Positions 47,116 to 57,480 of a stretch of 64,000 bases of DNA are shown one piece after another. The DNA lies in the NCBI GenBank assembly GCA_003508835.1, contig PUFA01000287.1, positions 1,302,001 through 1,366,000 on the forward strand, given 5' to 3'. The notes beneath the pieces were generated by a model. The model ran no database searches and was not told the DNA's origin. It saw nothing but the letters and a program-made list of their open reading frames with translations. Made by a program: the position numbers and the translations under genes. Position 1 is the stretch's first letter, and each line of letters starts with the position of its first letter. Origin of the DNA: Eonycteris spelaea (lineage: Eukaryota; Chordata; Mammalia; Chiroptera; Pteropodidae).

Positions 47116-49470
47116 AGAGTCTGCTTATGTTTTCAGGGTGGCATAACACCCTACCTCAGAACTGACCTGATCTAAGATAAAGAAAAGCAGTCAGCACTTG
47201 CAAGCTTCAATGAGGTCTTCTGGATGGTCAGACTTGACAACAGGGGTCAATGAACTCTGTTGCAATAAAAGGAGTATTACTAGGAATTATCTCTTGCAAA
47301 ATGTAGATATTTAGGCATGGTTTTGGAAGTATGAGGGTGAACTCGGGAGAACAAGTGTATCTGCCTCACCATCAAAGGTGGGGTTAAATTGAAGTAAGTG
47401 GACTTTGAAAATTGAGTTGCTATCTTGAGTATTGAGGACTTTTGTTCTTGGCTTGTGTTTGCTGTTGTTTTGTTCTCGTTTGTGTATGCTTGTGAGTTTC
47501 TTGTTGTGCGCGCACACACACACACGGGATCATGAGAGCCACTTGCCTACTGGACAACCAGGAAGAAAGAGGAGCACAACTGGGCTCTCACGAACAGAGA
47601 GGCTCTGAGGAGAGCTGGTCCTGGGCTCTCACAGCTGCCTCCTCTCCACCCACAAACTCACCCTTCCACATGCTCCTTGGGCCATTCTACCCTAACTCAG
47701 GCTCTGAGAAATGTGGTACAGAAGGCTTTGGGCCCTGTGTGTTTTTCCCAACTGGGACAGATCCTAGAAGACAGAATGGTCTAAAGGAAAGTGGGGTCTA
47801 AAGGAAAGTGGGAGCCCTGTGGGGAAGGCAGATCTCAGGCAGGGCAGCAAGTGTAGAAACTTGTGTTGCTTCTGATGATGCTTCATTTTCTAGTTGTGCT
47901 GTTGTTTTTTTTTAGGTTGTGAAAATAGTCTAGTTATACACAGTGTAATATTTTCTCTCATTCTATAAATCCCATCAGGTACATCCGATCCTCCAACCTA
48001 GTCTGTTATATGTGCATGATCTTGTGAAAGTGATGTTGTGGGAGCAAACAGATATGACCTTCTCCACATTCCTCCTCCGCTGAGCTCAGTGCAACGGCAC
48101 AGCTTTCCACTGAGGCGGGCAGCCTGGAGTTCAGACCTGAGTAGGAAAGTGAGTTGGTTCTATGAGCTGTGTGTGTGGAGGGACATGTAGCTTGGAGAAA
48201 TGGCAGTTATTTTAGGCAGTGGACAAAATGGTAAGACACCCTGTCCTCCATTCCTGAGGTTGGATCTGTGGCCTGGGAACCTGAATATTTCCCAAGCATA
48301 CAGGTGATTCTTTTGACCAGGGAAGTGTGGGACTCACTGCCCAGAGAGAGGTGATTCTAACAGGGGAGAGGCTAACACTTGGGCCACACCATTACTGACC
48401 TCACTTCAGAGAGGATGTGCAGAAAAAGGGTGATGGAAAGCCTCCTAAGGAGAGAAGATTGTGGAGCATGTGGAGCATGAAGAAGACGAGAAGAACCAGG
48501 CTTTCAATGGGCTCTATTTCTTTATTTATAAGCCAGTTTCTAACCTTTCTGTACTTTCTTAAACAACATAAATTCATCTCAAGTTGTACAACCTGTTATC
48601 CTGGCAAGTTTGTCATCACATACCCTATTTTCATCTTTGAATGTTGCTCCTAATTCAACTTAACCTTGAGAGCAAGAACCATCGCAGCAGGGGTGGGAGG
48701 GGGTGTGTCTGCAGATTTTTAAGAATAATTTTAGTTTCAGAAGGCTTTATATTTCTTCTAGAGAGTAAAAAATCTTTCCTTAGAAAAAATAATACTCAGA
48801 TTGTCCTGCTGTGTGGAAAACTCATTTTCTTTATTTTTAAATATCACTTCATCCATGTCCTTTCTTCCTCAGTAACCAAAATAACACAAGATGAATCAAA
48901 AGAGGAAAAGTGATAATATAGCTGCCTCTTTAATCCTGTTAGCTTTCACCAAACTTTTAATTGGTTATTGTGAATATATACACGTGTACATATATATTCT
49001 GAGAATGCATTGTGTGAACACACACACATGTTCAGAGTGCCGATAATGATCTAAAATAGCAGAGTTTTTCTAGTCAGCATTTATACTACATAATAACACT
49101 CCAACACACTACTATGCTTTAAATGGCAGTAGAGGTAAATTTTTCACTAATTATACATTTTAGGGCAGTGACCGTCTGCAGTTTTTATAGTGTTTGTTGG
49201 CATTATTGATATAGAAGTAGTTCAATGTAGTTTGATTTGAGACTTAGGGATTAAGAAAAAGGAACCTGGTCATCAATTACCAGGCCCTCGTCTCTCCTAG
49301 CGTTTAAAGTGACAAAGATAAACCTTGTGAAAATGGTGGATTTTTTACCTCATTCCAGTTAGTGGGCAGTGCTGACGGCCATCAGTCCAAAAGGAGTGTG
49401 AAGCTCCACCCCAAAAGACCAGCAGGAGATCAGGACAAGATGACCTGTTTTGCTGTGGGAAGTCCTGGGG
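47115..49470. other. No gene recognised; small tandem repeats
   Basis: Mixed DNA including a GC-richer 47530-48500 part. Present are a GCGC(AC)n tract at 47507-47525 and a 17-bp perfect tandem duplication at 47778-47794/47795-47811 (unit 'ggtctaaaggaaagtgg'). Readings of 78-90 codons carry no known motif. Part of the low end could belong to a long SERTM1 3' UTR, which was not resolved. Confidence 0.4.
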
Positions 49471-49505
49471 ATGCTGATGCAGATGCTGATGTAGATGCTG
49501 ATGCA
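49470..49505 (+). repeat. Three tandem 12-bp units
   Basis: Unit 'gatgctgatgca' three times, the middle copy with one C-to-T change. Confidence 0.95.
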
Positions 49506-49744
49506 GGCTGAAAACGAATTGAGCATTTATGCGGAGGCGGGCATTTCTTTTTCAAAATTAAAATTCTTATCTTGCAAAGTTCTAGTTTGCCTTTTTTATT
49601 CCCTCCCCTCTATGGGCAGCCTGATTTTCTCCACATTCCATGCCTGTGCCAACGTGTGCGCCTCCAAGTCAGAGTGCGTGGCTGACCAACAGTATGGCAG
49701 CTCCCAGGATCACCAGGCTCCCAGGAGCTGCACAGCTTGAGTAT

Positions 49745-50866
49745 AATTTTTAATACAAATCCACATCCTAGAATTGCAATGCAGAGTATTATCTTCACAT
49801 ACAACAATTATCAGATACATGTAACATTCACAGTGTATATAATAACATATATTAGCAATGTAGTCTCTAAGTTTTGTAACCTAATGAGAGTAACAAACAT
49901 CTGACATCTCAGAGCCTTAATATAATTTGCACTAAAATTATAAAGACTGTGAAACTGAATAAAGGAACATACATGACTACTAATAGTTACTTAGTTCAGT
50001 ATACTTATACTTAGCCCGGAGTTATTATTGTATAAACACACAACTAAATGAATATTTTCCATATGCTTAATTCAACTGATGGAATTATAGGTATAAAATA
50101 AAACTTCTTGGTGTCTTTTCTGGTTCTTCTCTTACCAATAGTAATAGCAATTACCACAAAGAATTCTGCAACTCTAGAACATTATAAAATAAGTAGGAAA
50201 ATACCTCAGGAGCAAAGAAATACATTATAAACTTCATCACAATTAAAAGTTGAACTCTTCCAAAATTTTTCCAAATACAACCTAATTCATCAATAAATGT
50301 GATTCTCATTTGTCAATGTGAGATATAAGTAAAACATTTAGCATATTTTTTTTCTCTAGTTTTAGAAATGCTATACATTAAATCTAAAATTGATTTTTTT
50401 TTTCATTTGGCGTTCCCACTTTATCTTTTAAATATGGAAAATATCTTCTAGATAGCTCAGACTTAATTTTGCCAGTTTCTGCTGACTCAGTTGGTTTCAC
50501 TGTTTTGTAAGGGAAATGAAACGCAGAGTCTGCACACAGCACCCACTGCGAGGCCCTCGGGGGACTGCCCCGGGTGTCCAATGGCTGGAATGAACTGATC
50601 CACCTTGAAGAAGCCAGCTCCTGATTCGTCAGGTGGTTTGTGTGCAATTATACACTTTGAGGTTTGCACATATTTTTTGTCATCATCAGCTTCTATATTC
50701 ATAAATGAAAAACCTCATGAATGGAAAAGAAATCGTGAAGAAACAGGTCTAACTGGTTGAAAAAAACTAAAAGGTCATTTCTCTCATGAGGCAACTGCTT
50801 TATGTGACACTTCCCATAAGGGAAGCCCTAAGCTGCAGCAGCATTCAAAGATTTCTTCCATTCTCA
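49745..50866 (-). other. SERTM1: Probable SERTM1 3' UTR (extent uncertain)
   Basis: Directly follows the SERTM1 stop codon on the minus strand, is AT-rich and free of recognisable transposons, as expected for a conserved 3' UTR. ATTAAA (minus) near 49750 and AATAAA (minus) near 49588 are candidate poly(A) signals, but others occur further down, so the end is not fixed. Confidence 0.4.
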
Positions 50867-51190
50867 TCACGATGAAAGGTTTGAAAAAGTGGACCTTTGA
50901 GAGGAAATACTACAGACTTCCAAATTGGTGAAGGAACTCCCCGCGTCGCTTGGATACTCGGGAAAGGACGAACTGGAGGAGATGATATTTTTGAGCCTCT
51001 GGAGGGCAATGATTAAAAGTAGAAGTAGAAACGCTAAAAGGCTGAGGAATATGGATACATAGATGTAAACATTTGATAGGTGGCCTGAGGATGGGTCCAC
51101 CGATGTGGAGAGGGATGTGGGAAATAGCTCAAGGAAAGTGCCATTCTCCACATTTCCTGAAAACACAGATGAAGAGTCAGGTTCAGACAT
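50867..51190 (-). CDS. SERTM1: SERTM1, serine-rich and transmembrane domain containing 1
   Basis: Complete, unbroken 107-codon reading frame that I recognise as SERTM1 (human chromosome 13q13.3). It is a small single-pass membrane protein whose molecular role is not well defined. Residues 1-40 are Ser/Thr-rich with an N-glycosylation sequon (NGT, 16-18). Residues 41-63 form the membrane segment ('VYIYVSIFLSLLAFLLLLLIIAL'-type, given by positions), followed by basic 'QRLK' (64-67), a run of five serines (71-75) and a serine-rich tail ending FSNLSS. The start is the first ATG in frame (51190-51188); the frame is open upstream for 14 codons from a TTG, but no ATG lies there, and -3 is A. It is intronless within the coding part, as a single coding exon. 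Length and sequence agree closely with the mammalian protein as I know it, so it is under clear constraint and probably functional. No other gene is visible nearby, consistent with the gene-poor CCNA1-SERTM1-RFXAP interval. Confidence 0.97.
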   Translation of the reverse strand: MSEPDSSSVFSGNVENGTFLELFPTSLSTSVDPSSGHLSNVYIYVSIFLSLLAFLLLLLIIALQRLKNIISSSSSFPEYPSDAGSSFTNLEVCSISSQRSTFSNLSS

Positions 51191-51377
51191 CTTTATGAGT
51201 GTCAGAGAATGAATAAGTATATTGCAAGTCAAAGTTTCACACCATGGGTTAAAAAAAGGACAGAGTCAGCATTTTTTTCCCCTGTATAACATCAGTAAAA
51301 TTTTCAGGCAGTTAATCAGTAGACAAAACTTCTTGGTTTTTCAAACAAAGTAGCAGGAGATTAGGTGTTCATTGATG
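51191..51377 (-). other. SERTM1: SERTM1 5' UTR part of the coding exon, with four short uORFs
   Basis: Predicted leader between the splice acceptor and the start codon. Reading the minus strand it contains four ATGs, each closed before the main start: ATG-AAC-ACC-TAA near the exon start, a nine-codon frame from 'gATGtta', an eight-codon frame ATG-CTG-...-TAA, and the minimal ATG-GTG-TGA at 51245-51237. None overlaps the main ORF. They could dampen translation; whether upstream exons add more cannot be seen. Confidence 0.6.
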
Positions 51378-51420
51378 CTGCAAAACAGAAAAACAAAACA
51401 AAACAAAAAACAAAACAACT
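51378..51420 (-). other. SERTM1: Predicted splice acceptor of the SERTM1 coding exon
   Basis: The minus strand shows a long T-rich tract made of TTTTG units (complement of 51385-51417) ending in 'ctgttttgcag' with the AG at 51379-51378. This is an unusually strong polypyrimidine tract and a canonical CAG acceptor. The donor exon was not found and is likely right of the window, since no CpG-rich promoter is seen up to 64000. Confidence 0.65.
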
Positions 51421-51935
51421 GAGTGCATTATTTAGAAAATATTACATTTAAATCTCATTGCTAGTCTTTCATTTCAGAAGGTTTCATTGTAAAACCCATA
51501 AGGGAGGAAAAAGAATGAAATAACTGCCTCAGGAACCAGTAATGTTTGTGTCTTTACACTACAAATGATGTTACAAAACTGAACTTTTATTTTATCTCCA
51601 CAGTACCCTAGGTGCCAGGTTTCTTCAAGGAACTAAAGATAAGGATAAAAAGGGAGATATATTTCTGATGTGCCTCCATCTGCTGCAACTTCGACGGATA
51701 CTCCAAGTGGATGCTTTGAGAATAGGACCAAAAACGTTAGCTCCGAACCTCCCTCCTCTAGAATGAATTCTGTGCACCCTCCAGCCCACTAAGCACAATC
51801 CCAACCTGCTTTGGGGAATCATTGCACGTGTAACTCTGACTTTTTTGTTTTACATAAACCAGTAACATAGTCATTTATCATCATTATCAAGTATTATGTA
51901 CTGTATATTATTGTATCATTGTATCATGCTATCAT
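51420..51935. other. SERTM1 intron, no element recognised
   Basis: Unique-looking DNA upstream (minus-strand sense) of the coding exon. A 65-codon minus reading (51625-51822) shows no known domain. Confidence 0.45.
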
Positions 51936-51936
51936 T

Positions 51937-52412
51937 TACTTATTTGTTTGTTTATATTATGGTGACATTGGTTAACAAAATCCAGTAAATTTCAGGTGTA
52001 CAATTCAACAATGAGGCATATATACATTGCATTGTGTGTTCACCGCCCATAGTTATATTTCTTTCTGTCACCACATATTTGAGCCCTTTTACCCCATTTA
52101 CCTCCCTGTCCCCCTCCCCACTACCTTCTGGTAACCCTAGTCTATTGTCCATGTCTATGAGTCTCTGTCCTGTTTGTTTGTTGCTTTTAGGTGTATATAC
52201 CACATAATAAATGATATGTAGTTAACTTTTTCTGTCTGGCTTATTTTGCTTAGCATGATTATCTTTAGGTCTATCCATGTTGTCACGAATGGCAGTATTT
52301 CATCTCTTCTTATGGCTGAGTAATATTCCATTGTATACGTGTACCATAGCTTCTTTATCCAATCATCTACTGTAGGACACGTTGATTGCTTCCATACCCT
52401 GGTCACTGTGGG
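51937..52412 (-). mobile_element. LINE-1 3' end, antisense
   Basis: 'attatggtgacattggttaacaaaatccagtaaatttcaggtgtacaattc' is the antisense L1 3' UTR. Further right the minus strand (52406-52155) encodes the ORF2 C-terminus with 'YYSAIRRDEILPF' and 'IIMLSKISQTEK'. It is 5'-truncated at about 52412 and lies within the presumed SERTM1 intron. It is the least diverged L1 here by eye. Confidence 0.92.
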
Positions 52413-52595
52413 AACTTTGATTTTTGCTGAACATTTATAATTTGCTGATTTGTCATAAATCGTGCCTTCTTGAGATCAGGGGCCATTTCTATGTATTTAT
52501 TTTCTTTTAGATACCTACATTCTTTGTTTCTGCATAGTTTAGTCATTGAATAAGAAAGTTTAGATTAACTCGAATGAAGGTTAGATTCCCTCTGA
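52412..52595. other. Spacer, no element
   Basis: AT-rich DNA between L1 and MIR. Confidence 0.4.
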
Positions 52596-52597
52596 AT

Positions 52598-52810
52598 GTA
52601 GAAAGAGCACTAGGTTTGCTCACAAGCCTCTTAAGTTTGAGGTCTAAATTTCTCCTCTTATTTTTGAGAAGTTGGGAAAATTTCCTACAGTTGCTCAGCT
52701 TCACTTTTCTCATCTGTAAAATGTATGACACCTGCCTTATGTCCTCACAGTGTTATGCAGGTATCATGATAATAGGCATGGAAGTAATGGAAGTACTTAG
52801 TGAATTATAA
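52598..52810 (+). mobile_element. MIR SINE
   Basis: 'gagcactaggtttgctcacaagcctc', 'ttgctcagcttcacttttctcatctgtaaaatgtatgacacctgccttatg' and 'gaagtacttagtgaattat' follow MIR in order. Confidence 0.85.
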
Positions 52811-52828
52811 AGGGTTGGATCAAAACAT

Positions 52829-52859
52829 GTGTGTGTATGTGCGTGTGCACACATGTGCG

Positions 52860-52900
<41 letters not shown>

Positions 52901-52901
52901 A
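52829..52901 (+). repeat. (TG)n microsatellite
   Basis: Imperfect TG/CG-containing start (52829-52866), then an uninterrupted run of about 17 TG units to 52898. Potential Z-DNA. Polymorphic in length in most populations. Confidence 0.97.
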
Positions 52902-53990
52902 TGTAAGCAGTGTGCAGAAGGAACAATATTCTCCCAGCCAGGAGCAAAGTGGACTGAGACAGGCAGGTAGAAATTGAGACAGAGCATGACTCCTCGGGCT
53001 CTTGGTGTGCATTCAGCTTGTTACCAACACCCTTTGCCCCATGACTGGAGACGTCACAGCTGGTTTTTGACTGGGCCTCCAGCCCATGTGGATGAGGGAA
53101 GCCCGAGGATGATTTCTCCCCATAAATGACTCTCTTTCTTCAAGTCCAGAAAAGATGCTCTTTCTAGCTCTTTTATAGCATTAGATCATTTTGTTGTAAA
53201 CTTCTAAATCTCTTTGCATCAGATGTAGTGAAATACAAATGTGGAAACACCTACACTGCCCTGGCTTTCTCTTTTCCTAAACTCTGCTCTGTATTCTACC
53301 TTGAAAACTTGCCTTTCCCTCTGCTCTCCAAATCTAATTAGATTTGAGGGGCTGACATTGCTACTGTGGCCAGAGCTGAACATCACAAATGATTCCTGGA
53401 AAAGAGGGGACACTTCTTAGAGGGCTATCCCTGTCAGGTGTCACACAGGCTCATGATATCAGTAGGCCACAGGCAGTGTCTTGTGTGTAGTTCCTAAAAT
53501 AATTTGACTCCAACTCCTCATTAGGCTTTGCCTGGTGATTTTAATTTCATTAGTCTGCTACAGGCTCCCACAAGCCTTTAAAAAGAAAGAGAAATCACAG
53601 TGGAATTGCATGTGTTACACTGATTTGGCAATTTTGCCTTTTTATGGCACGTAAGTGTTTCATCTTTAGGGAAAAGAGAATCTAAGAGGCAGCGTGAAGT
53701 ATAGGAAAGAAAAGTAGGTAGAATGCTCATGGACTGATTTGAAATATTCCAGACATTCTGGTAAAACTCCTAAATCTATGTGAGGAAACTGAGAAAGCTC
53801 ATGGATTTGACAAAAGAAAGATATTTAATTAGAAAAGGCAAGCCAGGACTAGGTTCCACACATCCTCACCCTTATACCATCTGGTCTTAATTTTCCTGTC
53901 TTTCTGGTAGTAAGAATTTTGCATCCTCGTTTCCCAGGATGGGCAAAGAAAAAATGTATAGGGATGATGCATTTTGTGTGTCTCTCATAC
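52902..53990. other. No recognised element
   Basis: Mixed-composition DNA. No gene or defined repeat was recognised. Confidence 0.45.
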
Positions 53991-53992
53991 AA

Positions 53993-54145
53993 ACTACTTT
54001 GTAAGGCAGGTAGAGCAGAAATTATTCCCATTTTGCCAATGAGAAAACTGAGTTGCAGAAATGTTGTGATTTACTCAGGGGTACAAGCTGGACAGTGACA
54101 GAGAAGTGACTAGAACCCATGCCTGAACTGTGTTCTTACTTTTTC
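53993..54145 (-). mobile_element. MIR SINE, antisense
   Basis: 'gcagaaattattcccattttgccaatgagaaaactgagttgcagaaatgttg' and 'gacagagaagtgactagaacccatgcctgaactgtgttctta' follow the antisense MIR order. Confidence 0.85.
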
Positions 54146-54149
54146 AACT

Positions 54150-54325
54150 ATGACAGGAAGAGAAAAATTATGAGACTTGGGTAGTTAGTTTTTATTTGCC
54201 ATTTACTTCTGACAAGTTTAGTCTTGATATTTCAGTTTTCCCATTTGTAAAATGATGTTCATATTTCCTACCTCTACAGGAGGTCCTGAGTTAAGATGTG
54301 ATAACATTTTTATAATCATACTTAG
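54150..54325 (+). mobile_element. MIR SINE
   Basis: 'ttgatatttcagttttcccatttgtaaaatgatgttcatatttcctacc' and 'gttaagatgtgataac' follow MIR on the plus strand. It is back-to-back with the antisense MIR at 53993-54145. Confidence 0.68.
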
Positions 54326-56580
54326 GAAATTGTAAAAGGCTATCCCAGGTAAAGCACTGGTAGAAAGAGAGTTCTCCCTGAATGCCCAGGAAGACCAGGG
54401 GAACTTGCCAGTCCTACGATTTGAACGTGTGCGAATGTGTGCAGGTCATAGGTTCAGCTGCAAGTGGCTGATTTTTCTAAAGCCCTATTTGATATCCAAA
54501 TCGGTATCATTTTTTGGGAGTGGACTGGAGGCACAGATGATGTCATTGGAGTACCAGCCATTCTGCGGCAGAGCTCACAGCTGGCTACCAGGCCACTTGT
54601 TAAAACTGAGGTATCTTTTACAGTATAAATATTCCAAAAGTACTTATACATCCTGCAACTCACCTTCTTTCACACAAAAAGCCCACTGTGTGCCTGACGT
54701 CTATGGGATAGTTAACTGGCAATGAAGCTAAGATTTGGGAAAAGCTTCTAATCTTTTATGTGGCCTTGGAAGAATGGTAAAAATGAATAAATGAAACCTT
54801 GTGTCCTTATTTGACATTTCACAATTAAATATCTTCTTTAAATACCTCCCAATATTTCAGATTTAACATCATTTCCAGAATACTTCTTAATAACACAACA
54901 GACATAGATATTTCATTTCATCGTTCTGCTCCAAACAGAGTATATGCACTGTTAGAGATAATTTTAATTTGATGACATTGATTCTCATTTTCTTATTGAA
55001 ATTTTAAAAATTGATAAATCTTTCTCTCTGGTAAATGTCTTGACTGTCCATGTGCAATGCTCAGGATGAACCAAATTGTACATGTTTAGGTGTCATGATA
55101 GTGTGAATGAAGCTCAAGGTGGCATGGTGGAAATGAAATCAAACAAGTGTGTTTTAAGATGATGCTTCTTGGTCTGTTTCCCACAAATACTCTTTGTTTC
55201 TTTTCTTGAAAGAACAGACTTCATCTCAAAGCATAGCTTTGACCTGTCTTGGGGAAGTGCCAGTAGACTCTCATTTCAGGGGGCACCTAAAGGCATGTGG
55301 GGATTGTGATACTTTCATTCTGACCCATTCTTAGAAAGTGATTTTTAAGAAAGAAAAACAAGATGGCTGGATCACAATACTGTAAACGATCTGTAGAAAT
55401 GTTTAGATCGGTCCATGGTTAACCAGTTTTTCCTTTGCCTCTTGGAATAAAAAAAAAAAAAACAAAAAACTGTGCAGGGAAGAAATCTACAAAAGGCAGT
55501 CACCTACCAAAGTGAGGAAGAATGGACTTGTAATGTCACCATGAGCCCAGTGGGGGTAGGGGATGAAGGGACAGCACAGATAAGGCAGACCTGGGGGTCT
55601 CTGGTTCCGTGTCACTCAGTGCCATGTCTCTGGAAGAATAAAAGCACTCCTTCCTGTGGGGTGATTATGAGAACTGTAGTTTTGGAAGGACAAAATTGTA
55701 CTCTCTAGTGTGCACCTTCACAACTTGTAAAAGAACTGACAGGCCCTCATCTCTAAATCCTCTCATGTAAGCATCGCAAGTCCATTGCAGCCAGCCTTCT
55801 GCCTGGCGTGGACCTCTGCATTATGAGTACAATAGTGTATAAAACAGCCTACAGTCAGCCTCAAATCTAGCGCAACAATTTCTGAGTTTCTGACCTATAT
55901 TCAAATACATTTCTATGTGAATAACAACCATTTGAAAGGCTTTTGTTGTGGAAAACTGGGACAAACTGCTTTGTTCCCTTGCAGACATTAAAGAATACTC
56001 TAGCTGTTATGTCAAATTAACATTTTATCATCAAACCCTGCTGTGTCATTCTCCAGAAAGTAGTCCTCCCAAACCATTATTAACAATTTGATAAAGAATC
56101 AACATGATCTGGTAAAAAAAATTTTTTTCAGTAAACAAATGTTGAACTATAAAGTTTAATATTATAATGTAATGGTTTTAGATGATATACTGGATCTTTC
56201 TCTATAGAACACATAGAAACTACCATTTCCAGAATCAGGAAGGGACCTTCTCACATCTGAGCAAAGCTGTTTTTAGTTCTATTTAGAAAATATCCTGTTT
56301 TATATAAGACCCTGAGCCATTTCTTTACAATTTGCATGATTATCTTCTCTCTCAATGCTTTCTCTTTGCCTGGTGTTGACAATCCATACTTCCCACCCAC
56401 TCTTCTCTAAATGTAAACCTTCACTTGTAAACATTTACCTTTACACATGCAATAATGAAAATAAAGTGTATTATTTTCCATGCTATCCTTATTTAAAGTT
56501 GATTCAGTGCCTCAGGCCACAGACCTCAGGCTGTTTGACACAGTCGCAGCTGGAGTGGGGCTTCACTTGCAAAGCAAGCA
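54325..56580. other. No recognised element
   Basis: Mostly AT-rich DNA. A-rich run (A14CA6-like) at 55448-55470. Readings up to 106 codons (54405-54725) lack known motifs. No retroviral env, pol or polypurine tract could be recognised immediately left of the LTR-like segment. Confidence 0.4.
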
Positions 56581-56587
56581 ATGCTAG

Positions 56588-57083
56588 AGTCTTCTGTGTT
56601 TGTTGCTTTCTTCTGCATTGTTTATATTGAAAATTTATGCATTGCTTTTGATTACTGTTCTGTCCTTGGGAGTGGAGGGGAAGGCAACTTTTCTGAGAAT
56701 GGGGCACAAAGAAAATATGAGTAATAAGGAATTAATTAAACAACTTGATCAAAGGAGAAAGCAAGATTTGTTTTCTGAGCAGGCCATTGTGTCAGCACTT
56801 AAGTGGAGGGCTCCCTCTGAGAAAGAAGTCTATGGGAAAATTACCCCCCTCTCCCTTACCTACTTTACCTTATACAGGAGTCTATATAGATAGAGTTAGA
56901 ATGGTAGATGTAAATGGGAAACAAGTGCGATATTATGATCTATCTTTTATGATGAGACTCGCCAGGCAGGGCCCTGCTAGTTGCCTCCTTACCAAAGATC
57001 AGCGTAATAGTTTTAAGAGACAGCTAAATCAACATTATAGGAAAAAAAATTGTAAATACTGCCTTTATGATTATAAGACATAA
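56588..57083 (+). pseudogene. sag: Broken sag-like (retroviral superantigen) reading frame in LTR U3
   Basis: The C-terminal part, open to a stop at 57081-57083, matches the conserved C-terminal region of the mouse mammary tumour virus superantigen family. Motifs visible are 'LPYTGVY' (about 56868-56888), 'VNGKQVRYYDL' (about 56913-56945) and 'RLARQGPASC' (about 56958-56987), in that order and spacing. The preceding part is open in a different frame, from a stop at 56585-56587. It begins with a hydrophobic segment (about 56591-56675), as expected for the type II membrane anchor of Sag, followed by charged sequence up to 'YGKI' near 56842. The two frames overlap, and a C6 run at 56844-56849 is a plausible site of a one-base indel. 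In MMTV, Sag sits on B cells and engages T-cell receptor V-beta chains with MHC class II. Here the frame is broken, no start codon is certain, the known protein is much longer at the N-terminus, and function is not expected. Confidence 0.75.
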
Positions 57084-57480
57084 GAGGAAAAAGTCTGTCT
57101 CTCACTTTGTTCTGTTTTGCCTCACACACTAACCACAAGAAGTCTTATGATAGGTCATAAGGGTAAGAAAATTAAAAACATTATAGGTTAAATATTATTA
57201 AATATAGTTTGTGGCTGTGTCCATGGGAACATGGCTATGTCCATGGGAACATGGGCTGTCACCCATAGGAACATAACATTCTAACAATAAGCTTTCTGCT
57301 TCTGTACCCCTGCTCGCACATCCAACCTGTAGGCCGACAGGTAGTGAAAAGAAGAAAGAGATAGACCTTTGTGTTTAGACAGAATGAAGACTGGGATTTT
57401 GGGCTTAAAAACCCTGTACCTCTACATTTCGGTCTGATAAAAATAAAACTGCCTTGCATCAAGGCTCTCTCCTTGTCATT
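56588..57480 (+). mobile_element. Betaretrovirus-like LTR (solo or 3' LTR; left border unresolved)
   Basis: The right part has LTR architecture. Two near-identical 20-bp units lie at 57213-57232 and 57233-57252, with a diverged third at 57253-57274. A TATA-like 'cttaaaaacc' is near 57403-57412 and AATAAA at 57442-57447, and a CA end candidate at 57477-57478 follows 'ctctctccttgt'. The left part encodes a sag-type reading frame, as in the long U3 of mouse mammary tumour virus. No internal viral genes adjoin it on either side, which fits a solo LTR. No target duplication could be fixed because the left TG border is uncertain (perhaps upstream of 56588). Confidence 0.62.

Noticed and set aside
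51191..51232. Upstream extension of SERTM1 by 14 codons
   Set aside because: Begins at a TTG, not ATG; the first ATG in frame gives the expected 107-residue protein.
57253..57274. A CRISPR-like or satellite array at the 20-bp repeats
   Set aside because: Units are directly adjacent without spacers and number under three; an LTR enhancer duplication is the simpler reading.
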